In this document: positions 51,601-63,600 of the stretch, piece after piece
Position numbering within the stretch: position 1 is the stretch's first letter
Layout of the letters: each line of letters starts with the position of its first letter
DNA from: Penelope pileata
Lineage: Eukaryota; Chordata; Aves; Galliformes; Cracidae
Assembly (NCBI GenBank): GCA_013396635.1
Contig: WBMW01000149.1
Span: 266,504-330,503 of the forward strand
Direction of reading: 5' to 3'
Length of the DNA stretch: 64,000 nt
Notes under the pieces: model-generated
Database searches by the model: none
Seen by the model: only the letters and a program-made list of their open reading frames with translations
Told to the model about the DNA's origin: nothing
Program-made: the position numbers and the translations under genes

Positions 51601-54600
51601 AAATAGTTCCAGTTGTCAGTTACCTCCAGGTGTAGATATAGAAGCTGAAATGACAAAGTAAGAGTCTTCATAGTTACTTGATTAACAGAGTATTTGGGGG
51701 ATTTTTTTTATCATGTTATTCCTTTGAGCAGAATCAAAATTTCTGCCTGCTAAGAAAGAGTTCACAGTAATGCACCATGTTTACTTTGGTGGGGTAAATA
51801 AAGTGACTTTTGCTTTCTGTGTAACTTTTCCCATAAGAAGCAGTGGGGTTATGTGGCCTTTTGTTCCCTTATCACAGGTTTGCTTACTACTATGTGGGAA
51901 TTGGCTTTGCTGTGTTGATCCTGAGCACCATCCAAGTATGGACATTTTTGATCGCTGCTGCGAGGCAAGCATCAAGGATCCGGCGGAAGTTCTTTTACGC
52001 AGTGCTCCATCAGGAGATGGCTTGGTTTGATAGTACCCAGATAGGAACACTGAACACCAGACTAACAGAGTGAGGACTCCAATTTTTTTTTCCTCCTGAG
52101 TATGAAGATAGATGTTTAAATGAAACTGTCATTTATGAGATAACCTACAGAGATTTTATTTTTAAAAAACAAACGAAATCACTGAAGTGTTTTCTGTCAC
52201 ACTGAAGACACTTCTTGAGGGAGAAAATCATTGTTTTTCCACTTCATTTGTACAGTTTCTGTGTTATATGCATTTGAAGGGGTTATGCTGTGAAATGCAG
52301 TATTCTACTTGTCTGACATAGGCTTTGTAGCACTTATGAAGTACATGGCAGATGGTACTAGACAAACAGCTCTGCTGTCTCCAGCTAGTTTACAAATACT
52401 GAAAAGCTCTGACGCCTTATTGAATGGAAATGAACTGATGCTTACATCAAGTCGGATCTCAGGTTGAACTCAGTTCAATATCTGTTAGTCTTTGGTACTT
52501 TTCCATATCCCTCAGTGGACTTAGAGATGAGGACTATGCCCCAGGATGCAATAGGACTATATGTATGACCTCAGACTTTCCTGGGTTTTAAGATAGCTTT
52601 GGGTAGAGTTGTGTCCTGAAAGGTGCAAGAGAACCTGGAACAAAATTCCTCTCAGCTCTAGTATCCATGCTTTCTGGGAAGAGAAAATGGGTAAGGAAAT
52701 GTGTTTGAAAAAACAGTGTTCTTCCAAATAATGGTTTTCTGATAGGATGGAGATAACACTTACTCTGGGGCTGTAACCAAAATTAGGAACATAAAATGCA
52801 TTGGAGAGCGCAGAGGAAAGAGTCACTTGGAGAGGGTCACAGGAGGTGAGGAGGCAGTTTGACTGCTTGCTTGTATTACTCCATTTGGATACTGGTAAGG
52901 AAACTAGGTCACTTATGACCTAGTAACTGGGCATAGAAACAGCACAGAATGATGGAAAGTACAGAAAGCTAGTCCTGAAAATAAGCGTCTGCAGAGCTTT
53001 GGCCACAGAAGAGATTAGTGGTACTGCTCAGTAGCTGTGGTTAGAAGTTCTAGTATGCCAGTTAGGAAATGGCAATGCTTCTGACACTATGCCACACAGG
53101 ATGAAATAGAAGAGAGGTAGAATGAAAAGCATTCAAAGCTAACAAATTTTTTTTATTATTATTGTTATTTAAAGTGATATCAACACCATCCATGAAGGCA
53201 TTGGAGACAAGATCTGTATATTTGTACAGTTTTTTGCCACGTTTCTGACAGGGATTATTATAGGATTCATCTACGGGTGGAAGCTAACACTGGTGATTTT
53301 GTCAGTCAGCCCTCTGCTTGCTGCATCAGCAGCGGTTTGGTCAACTGTAAGTGTTTGGGGGTTAACAAACAGAGCAAACCAGAAAAAAAAAAAAAAACAT
53401 TACAATTCTTTCCATGCACAGGAAAGGGGGAGAGAATGGGAGAAACCTTGTGTGGTTTCTAAGTTGGGAGGTTTTTCTCATACTTCCTTTATAATTTCTG
53501 CTTCCTCTGTAGCTTCTCTGTAGCTTTTCCCAAGCACTTACTTGCATGTCATTCTTCTCATCCATCTAGTCTGTCACTGTGCTGTGTGTCAGAAAGGTGA
53601 TCTGCATCAGCATCTTCCTACATAGCACCTTCCTTGTGCGGAGCATTGCCTAGGGAAGCCACGTCTTTTGCAGATGATTTATCGATCTTCATTCTGCTTA
53701 GAACTGCAGCTAGGATGTACATCCAGCTTTCACAGGCAGGAGTGATACAAATTAGTGAAATAGCTGGACATCTTTTCCTTTCAAATAGGGAAATGTTTTC
53801 CTTTTGTGATGTGATGTAGCCATGTTAATAGGTACTGCTTGCACTTCTGAGTGGTTACTTATATAACTCTTTTCCACTCTCTTAAAGCATTTCAAGTAAC
53901 TTAGGAAGAATATGTAAGCTGTAGTGTGGCTGGTATACCTACTTTAATGTTCACTGTTATAGCTTCTGAACACCTCAGTTCGTGATTTTTTTCTTATAAT
54001 ATGCTCTGAGCACCATTCTGTAAAAATGCTGTTTATCTCCATTATCCTGAGGACAGAGCTATCTCTGCAGTCCATTTAAGTCTTCCTTCCATATGAAATA
54101 GAGTCCCCAGACTACTTCATTGGGGAATCCAAGGAACAATCCCCCAGAGCAGCTACGACTCACCTCCCTGAGCCCATACACATATGGTGCCCTCAGCAGT
54201 TCCTTCATGGGGAGGAAAGCATTAAGTCATGCAGCTCATGTGATGCAGTCTTTCACTGTAATGAGGACACAGTGAGGAAAAAGCTGGAGTTCAGAGACAT
54301 TCAGGGCCAGGGGAGTTGACCCCAGCTTTCTTAAAACACTGTCCTGTCCCTTGACCATTGATCACTCTTATTTACCAATACAGTGTGCATATCCTTTCAT
54401 ATCCTTATGCTGTAATAACATAATGTTTTTCAACTTTCCAGCTTCTGGCATCCCTTACTTCTAAAGAGCTGTCTGCTTATGCCAAAGCAGGAGCTGTGGC
54501 AGAAGAGGTCTTGACTGCGATCAGGACTGTTGTGGCTTTCAATGGACAGCAGAAGGCATTAGAGAAGTAAGCTTTTTGAATTAATAATCATATTTAAAAT

Positions 54601-57600
54601 TTGGAAAATGAGTGTGGCTGTGGGTTTGGTTTGTGTTTTTTTCCTTTGGAGCAGCAAGGCAGTGGGATTGTCGTTAGTGACAATCTATGCTGTATAAGTG
54701 CATGGCTTACCTGAAGCTAGCTACCTAGTCATAACATACCTAGTCATAGTGAATACAGGCTATCCTGTGTTGTTACTGCAGCATAGGCCCAAACTTTTCT
54801 TCCGAATGAGGTTCAGAGTATCATATAGAAACATAAGTTGTGGAAAGGTTATCTTTATTTAGTAGTCAAATGTGGCAAAGCATATTATTAACAGATAACT
54901 TTTAGAACATGCACTACTGCTCTGACCTTTGATTAAGGACTTACATTTTAACCTTGCTGGTTGAAGGTCTTATGTAAAATCACATCACTGCCTTTTATTA
55001 CTTTGATGATTTGCAAATAACATCTGTTGTCTTAATGCAGTGTTAGTCCTAGATGCATGTAATCAAGTGACTTAACTTTTACAAGTCAAATATGACTAAT
55101 CACAAATGTAATACTTGTAATCAGATACATATGCAAAATAAATGATGACATTCAGTATGTAGATACAGGATGTTACCAGTAAGATCCTGTTGGGAATCAC
55201 AAAGCTGAAGAGCTGGACTGTATGATCCATGAATCTCCTCCTTTTCAACTTCTTTTTGCTCTGGTTTCATGTAAATTTTCTTAGGTGATAGCCCTATCTC
55301 AGGGTCCTACAGCCTGCTCCTGCCGTTTCTCTCCTTCTAAAGGCTGACCTCTGGATATTTTATGTCATGTTATTCTGTTTAATGGGATATTTCCTTAAGT
55401 TGCAACAATTTTGAGACCCTTTCTGTTTATAAAGTGAAGACAAAAAAACATAAGTACAACTAATCTATGCCATTTTTCTTTCTTCTTCTTGGTCCCTACC
55501 AATGTCTGAAAGCCCAATGGCGAGAATGGATTCAAACTGCTTTTTCCTTTTTTTCCTTTTCCTTTTTTTTTTTTTCCCCATACATGATAATTCAATGCCA
55601 CTAAGGTTTTTTCTCTCCTTCTTCCATGCTTTTTCACATTAAATGGAAGTAGAACTTTGGAACTGGTGGCTTCTACTGGGAACTTCTCATAAGGTTAACC
55701 AGATTCCCCCTATTGACTGAGTAAAACCTTTTTCAGACTGTAGATTGTGATCCCACATAACTCTTGAATTATGACCTCAGAGTTTGGAAAAGTGACCGTT
55801 CACTGCACTGTGCCTTCACAATAGTTATGTACGTCACTCCAAAAATAATGCCTTCTATTTATTTCCATAAAACAGCAACAGATATAAAGAGCACAATAAC
55901 ACTATTTGATAGAGCAAACTCTCAAGTACAGAATGCTGTTTTTCAACATGCTGATAACTATTAGCTGATTCATGCAGATGAGCTGATGGAGTCACTCTTC
56001 ATTTTGTGGCATGACAGCTGCGCAGTTTTTCTGAATGTGGCTTGTCTTTCATGTTGTTGTCACCCCTGCTGAAACACACCACCCACCGCCTCACTGTGCT
56101 CACATCCACTGTTTGGTCTCTGTCAATGTTCAGAAAGCATCGATGAATGTCAATGGATGAAATTTTTTCCACACAGAGGAATTCAGTTCCACGCCTTTGC
56201 TTCATCCGAACTTCTGTGTCAGACCCCATTTGGTCAGAGTGCCCCTCTGCTGCCATCTGTCACACGGCAACAAAATGGAATGGATATTGGCAGGAAGGTT
56301 CAACCTCTACTGCCATACCACCAACATCCAGCTCTGACGTTGTGGACCAACATAATAAAATAGGAGGCATTACTTTCAGAGCAGCCTGCGTACATTTTCA
56401 AGGGACTTCTGATCATCTTCTGCTCTGGCATCAGAGGGATCCCTACGTTCTATTCATTTCCCCGTCTTCATCCACATTGTCCATTTTTGCATTTATTTTA
56501 TTTATTTAGTTGTAAATGTTGAAGACTAAATCTTGCCTTTGATAGGTAACATTGATAAACGTTTTTAAAGACTTCTTTTCAGGATGAATGAAAACAAGTT
56601 GCTCTAGTGGTGTGATGTTTGTCATGATAATGAAGTCATGCTACTCAATTGTTTTCAAAACATGCCTTTCATAGCGGTGTCATCTAAACATGTGAACGAC
56701 AAAACTAGATGATGTCAGCATATATCAGTGTAGATTCATTCAAAAGAACCGTATTGTATTGTATTCAAAGGACCTAGTAGTCCTTTGTCAAAAATATTCT
56801 GTACACTATATGAGACTTTAGTTGCTTTTGTGATAGAAAAGCTTTTTAATTAAAAAAGGACATGAGAAATACCAATCCGAATGGCACATAAAATTAATGA
56901 TTTCCTCATTTGTTTTCAGATATGATGCTAACCTAGAGGCAGCTAGACATGTTGGAGTGAAAAAATCCATTACCACCAACACATCTTTAGGTGTTTCACA
57001 ATTTCTTATTTTTGGATCTTATGCGCTTGCATTTTGGTATGGAACCAAGCTCACTGTTGAGGAGCCAGAAAATTATAATATTGGCCGTGTATTAATTGTA
57101 AGTACAATACTGCAGCTTTAAAAAATGTTCTGCAAATTCAAGAAAATACTGTTACGTAAGTAGTGCATGTGATCCCTATTTTCTCCTATATGTACTTGCA
57201 AAATTAGCTGTTACAGACTTGATTGGCATAAAAGAAAGGAAAAGAAGGCATTCTTCTTATCTAGCTTTTGATATTACATATTTAAGCAGAGCACCTGAAT
57301 TCCCACTGTATTCAATCAAGGTCAATTATTTTTCTGTCTTGAACACTATTCAAGGGCAGGATGAAAAAACTAGAGCTGGTGACTGGAAAGCAAAGATATG
57401 TAACTTGAACCTCTGTGGACTTCCACCAATATTCTTGTGCTGAACATGTACTGCAAAGTCCCCAAGATATTGTGATGTCTTCTCTGTACGGTGTTGTCAT
57501 TGTTAACTTGCACGAGTTTACTATCAGTTACCAATATGTCTAAGTTAGCATTGATTTGAGGATGTTTAGCAGTTCAGTCATGAAAAGTTTGGCTGCTTGT

Positions 57601-60600
57601 TTAACTTTCACTCTCAAGTGATTTCTGACAAGTTCTCCTCAGTGTGGCTCCTCACAGTAGGTGGAGGTGTTGGTCCCATGGGTGGACCTTGGACTAAATT
57701 TTGAAGGTCTCTTGACTTTGACATCTGGAGAATAAAAAACAAAGATGTATTCTGTTTGTAGATGGCGATTTAAAAAAAAAAAAAAAAAAAAAGGTAGAAG
57801 CTAGAAAGAAAAAGCTCTTCATGCCAAAAAAGCACATCAGTAGTTACCAGTCATTGCAAGAAAAATGGGAGTGGACAGGAGCAACTTTCAGTTTCATGTT
57901 TAATTTCGCTAGGAAGGGTGAACAGAACAGTTGTGATTATTTAACAGCCAGGCAGCGGTGGGTCTGACATTATTAGCCACAAGGTTTCTCTCTTTCTCTT
58001 GCAGGTGTTCTTCTCTGTGCTCGTTGGAGCCTTTTCCCTGGGACAGGCAGCTCCCAATTTGGAGAGTGTGGCTAATGCACGTGGGGCTGCTTACGAAGTA
58101 TATCAAATTATCAATAAGGTAAGAATCTAGAGAGAAAAGCATTTCAACCAGACTTAAATACTTTACCTTTTTTCCTTGATGTGTAACAAAAATGCCTCCC
58201 CTCAAAAAACCTAAACCATGAACTCCATAGATGTCTACCACCGAATCCAATATTTCTATTCATATCAAGAAAACTACTTCATTATTTGTTACAGTGAATG
58301 CTGGGAAATCTGATATGTGCATCATTATTTACGGATAAGGTCTTCTCAAATATTATATTTACAACTCCAGAGGGAAAGTAGTAAGAAAAGAAAGTAGTAA
58401 GGAAAGAAAGAAAGTAGTAATGCATGTATACAGTTCTGGCTGAGGTGGTGGTGTTGTATTCCGTTTTGGTTGTGGGTTTGTTTTGTTTTCTTTTGGGAGT
58501 GGGGGAGGGTGTAGAGGGGATTAAATAACTCTAGTGAAAGCTATATTGAATATAAAGCTGAAGTGCTGATGTTTCTGTGAGGTGTCCACACATAATACAA
58601 CAGGACAGAGATAATGCAGTAGTTGGATATCTATGTATACAAAATATTTAAAACAAGTAGAGTTCAGCAATTCATACAGAAATAGCTACATCATTCCTCT
58701 TCATTATATGGGTGTAAAACTTTCCTATATGTAAACTATATGTATATAAACTGGGTGCTGTTTTGGCTTCAAGATAGTAAGTTACAGATTTTTTTATTAT
58801 TATTGTTTTTTTACATGTGAAGTGTAGAATTAAAATCCAGTTCTCCTGCATTCAGCATCCTGCAAGTGAATTGTAGCGGCTTTGCAATGGCGTGGTGTGG
58901 TGTAAAGGAACAGCTAGGGAAGTATGGAACGATGTATCCAGCTGAAATAGTTCCAAAATTTAATAATGAGCAATATATTTTAAAATCTTCTTTCCAGAAA
59001 CGGCTTATAGACAGCAGCTCTAAGGAAGGCTACAAACCAGACAAGCTTATAGGAGAAATTGAATTCAGAAACATCCATTTCAGTTACCCATCCAGGCCTG
59101 ATGTTCAAGTAAGTGTTCATTTTAGATGCAACTGCTGTACTGAAATTTTGCAGCCCGTGTCCAAGATTCTTTTTCTAATCTTTTTGTTGTTGTTCTTGTA
59201 TGCTAAACGCATTCCTGTCATGGGAGATTGTGAGCTACTGGGGAAAAAAAGCCATAACATCATAAGATAAAGCGTAGATCTATTGTCACTGGCTACCTGC
59301 TCACTATTTTTCTCAGCAGGACAAAGCAATGAGGCGGACATGTGTTTCTCCTACTCTGAATTTCTGTGAACAAGACCTATGATAAACCAAATCAGTTTTG
59401 TTTTTGTTTTTTTTCCCCCAAGATTTGTCCCTAAAACTTCCAGACCTTACACAGTTAAGTCATGGCGTTGCTCTTTGCAGTCCCATGGTTGTTCTGAGTT
59501 GCTGTGATTTGCTACGTCAGGAAAAGTGACCCGTGAGACAGATAGACTTTATAACAATATGACTTCAAATGAATCCAATCCTGCCATCCTAAACATACAT
59601 CTGGAAATCAAATTTTATTCTGCATGAATGTTAAAATTGCTGTTCAATAAGCGGATGTCTATATTCTCTGCCAGCTGAACTTCCTCAGTAACCATATTAT
59701 GCAGTGTTATTATGTTGTCATGGTGATACAGTTGTGTATTGTTGGTTTATCTCTGCCATACTCAACAGATTGCAATCTTTTGAAGACATTTATAATGGTG
59801 AAAGATTTATTTGCCACAGCACTTTGATTAAGAAATGAGTAGAAATAAAGATTGAGTGTCATTAGTTGAAGGCAAATTAGTTGAACTAACTGAGGGGTGA
59901 GAATGGGAAATTTCGTATCACTGTGGCAATTTTTTCAGATGGGTCTTTCGCTTCACTTATCTGCGGTCTGTCCCATCATCCACCAAGTCTCTTTCCAGAA
60001 CACTGGGGCAGCTGAAGGACAGACCCAGAGCTGGGCTCCCTGCCAAACTGAAAGCAGTTCAATGCATTGTATTTTGCTCTTGGCTCAGAAACCAGAGGTG
60101 ACAGGGCAGACTCTTCATCAGTTACTAGTTCTTCCTAAAAATGCTCTCTAGGCAGATGAGCTGTATTGTGAGCCTGCAAGACAAAGGGGAGGGAAATAGG
60201 GAATGTTTTGTCATCCTTCCCAAGTCTACTGAGTCAACAACTTTCCCTGCTAACACTATCAGTTATTTAATAGAGTCAAAAAGAAACAGCAAAAGTGTCT
60301 ATAAGTTATCCACAATCTCTCAGGCAATTGATGCAACACAGTATAATCTCCTCTTTGTAGACTAAACTAGGTCAGAGGTCTAAGGAGTCTAGTATCTAAA
60401 TCAGTTAATCTTGACAACACGTCACCTGATAAGAGAGTTAGAAATAGACTAGTAGCTGATTGTAACTTTGCACTTGGTATCCCGAATGTCTCTCTAGCTT
60501 GATAAAGTAGATATCAGGATATCATCTTCTTGAAGATACAGACCTCACTGGTTGTGACATAGGGAGAGGAGAGCAGTATTGCAACTATTTTAATCTCATT

Positions 60601-63600
60601 ACAAAAACATGTGTAGGCAAAATTACAAATCAGCCTGGTATAAACAAGAAAAGTTTCCATAGCAGCCAAATATTTTGGCAACAACACAGCATTACTCGTA
60701 TATGAAATTGACATCTTTTAAGGTAAAATCTTCCTAAATGTGAAAATGTCAACAAAGGTACCATTAATCTGTACCAGGGAGGTACCACTCCCTGATTTTC
60801 TGGGGCTGTTAACAAAAAGGATTGAGATTTATTAAGGACTTTCCAGCTGATACCTTGTCAAAACAACCATTTGTATTCTAAAAATAGAATACAATAAAAT
60901 TGTTTCTCAGCAATAATATTTCAAAGCTGTTAAACATTTTACTTTGAGATTCATAACTGTTATGTCATTGTCTAAGCACTGGAAAATGGGACAGCAGGAG
61001 AACGTAAGACCTGGAACCTGCTACCAGATCACACTAATCAGAGAAACTGAGCTATCAAGTTCAGAATACCATGTCTGTGTCTATATTAGTTGATATGTGC
61101 ATGTTCGGAAATTTTCCCAGGCACTGAAATGCAATTGTCTGTGCAGGGGGGAACTCTTAAAATGTTTCTTGGCATGAACTTGGCCCGTTCCAGTTATCAA
61201 TCTTCTCAAATAATTCCCAGGCTTGGTTTTGTAGCCAGAAGAATCCAGGAACTATTCCCAAAAGGCAAGTTGTATGTATCCATCCTGTTTCAAAAACTAA
61301 TACACTTCACAAGCACAAGTGCTGGCTCTTTCATAATAGTGCCCCAGAATATTCCCAGATATACTTAACTTACTGATAGTGCCCAAGACTTAAACTGCAC
61401 CCTTACCACTGCCTTGATTACTGCTACAACTACCTTGATAGGCTGTTTTCTAATCAAATTTGTCAAACTAAGATATATTTTTTTTTCTAGATCCTCACAG
61501 GTCTAAACTTGAAAGTTCAGACTGGGAAGACCATTGCTTTAGTTGGTGCCAGTGGCTGTGGAAAAAGCACCACTGTTCAGTTGCTGCAAAGATTCTATGA
61601 TCCTGACCAAGGAGAAGTGAGTGCCTGCAAGCACACTGTATTTTAAGAGATTTGAAGGGAGGGAAATTGACATGACACACAATTAAGATAATCATGAGTT
61701 TTCCATGTTGACTGAGTCTTCGATTGTTGATCAAATATGAGCATTTCTCTTCATATATCTGTATTTCCAAACTTCAAATGAACTATCATTTTCTGGTGGC
61801 CTGACTTCACTATTGTCCTCCTTCTCACAGTGTGATGCCAAAAGTAGTAAATGCCACAAGTCTTTAAATTTGTCTTGTATCTATTCAGTTATTTGCATTA
61901 ACATGCTTTTAAGACACTGTAAACTTTTTTAAGCAAAGCATAATCCAACAATATTCTGTGTTTTGCTTTTTTTTTTCCTCATTGGTCATGATCTAAAGAG
62001 TTTTCCTATTTTAAGTAGTCGTTTTCTTGTCTCATTTTTCCTCTGTCTGCTAACCCGCAGCAAAACTTTTCTTTATGACACAAGCATGTCTGCTCTGCTG
62101 CAGTCAGAGGATGGTAAATGCTTCTCAAACTTCCAAAGGGGGGTGAAAAAATCAAAGGGAGAAAAATAATAATACTAATAGTTGAGTGCTGTTAAACAGT
62201 GAACAATCACTGCATAGCAAGATAGTTATCAATTATCAGCATAGTAGCTTCTTAATATTTCTTTGGCTGTTTATTCCTGCCTGTGTCTCAATTTGCTGTT
62301 CCTCTTCTGTGCTGCTACAAATGTTCAAAGGATCACATTGCAAATGATCTAGGAAAAGAAATGACCTCCCATTTATTTTTAGTTGATTTGGATAGTTTCT
62401 TTGTGGTGTAAAGCGTAGCCACGGAAGCAACTGTATAGCCACAACTGAGAGGACCATAAATTGTGACATGGGGGCATGAAAACAGGATAAAAAGTGTATA
62501 GGGAAGCTGGGAAGCTCTTAAGTCATCTTTGTTCTCACATGGCATGGTTACTGAACAAAGACATGATGTCCGCTCTGTTTATGCTGCTCATCACCATTTT
62601 ACACTTTGAGCAGTGGATGGAAAAACTTCTGTTGTAACTTCTCTGGCTTAGCTTTCTATTTATGAGAATATTAACTTCCATCATTTTTGTCCTTGTAGCT
62701 GTACCTAATTGACTTACTCTAAACAGAATGTGTTTCCTCAACTTCTGATGTACACTTTTCGTCTCAGGTCACCTTAGATGGTCGGGATATTCGGACACTT
62801 AACGTGAAGTGGCTAAGAGAAAATATTGGTATTGTGAGCCAGGAGCCTGTTTTGTTTGCAACAACAATAGCTGAGAACATTCGCTATGGCAGAGAAGATA
62901 TTTCTGATGCTGAAATTGAACAAGCAGCCAAGGAAGCCAATGCTTTTGATTTTATATCTAGACTTCCTGATGTGAGTTCATGAAGTTTTTTTGGGAGTAG
63001 AACGAAAGTTTCATTTAGGCTGGTGTCTTGTTTCTGGCAGGAAGGGCATGGGAATTCAAGTTGCGGTATAACTTCCCAAAATGCTCTAAGTAGCCTCCAG
63101 CAACGTTCAACTCAGGGACTGTCTGTACTAGATATTGTGCCTTTGTTTGGTTACACTCAAAGGATTTGTGCCTAAGTCTGGAAAAGATGTCAATACATTA
63201 ACTCAGGGAAAAGAAAGCTGTGTTACCATCCACACTGATCTCATATAGCATGGGAGGAGCTGGGCTTTAAAGGAGAAGATGCAGAAATTCAAAACTTTGT
63301 CAGGAGTAGCCTGTGTATTCAATAAGAAGTGGGAGAGGAAAGTGAACATGTCCTGAACCAAGGCCATTTTTAACAGCTGGGAGCTTTAGCTTTCCCTAAA
63401 CTGATATTTATAGCTTTGAGCTCCCTTAGCAGTAGTTGCTTTACACCCATCAGGTGTGTGTGTATGCGTGTATACATATATGAGTGTGTGTGTAGATATA
63501 TATATATGAACCCACCACTCAAAACACATTCTTGGGAAGGTTAATGGTATGCCCTTTCTTTCGGTCTTGCAGTTAAAAAGGATGTGGAAAACATGCCCAC

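Larger units (their letters stand above)
54567..56919 (+). other. ABCB5: ABCB5 intron (about 2.35 kb) with mariner insertion
   Basis: This intron contains a T/C-rich tract near 55535-55578 and the mariner derivative at 55832-56390. Confidence 0.85.

Noticed and set aside
51770..52050. Alternative + and - frames over ABCB5 coding exon 6
   Set aside because: They are other-frame shadows of the TM2 exon.
58866..59270. 134-codon frame running through an ABCB5 exon
   Set aside because: Only 58998-59108 is exon. The rest reads into introns on both sides past clear splice sites.
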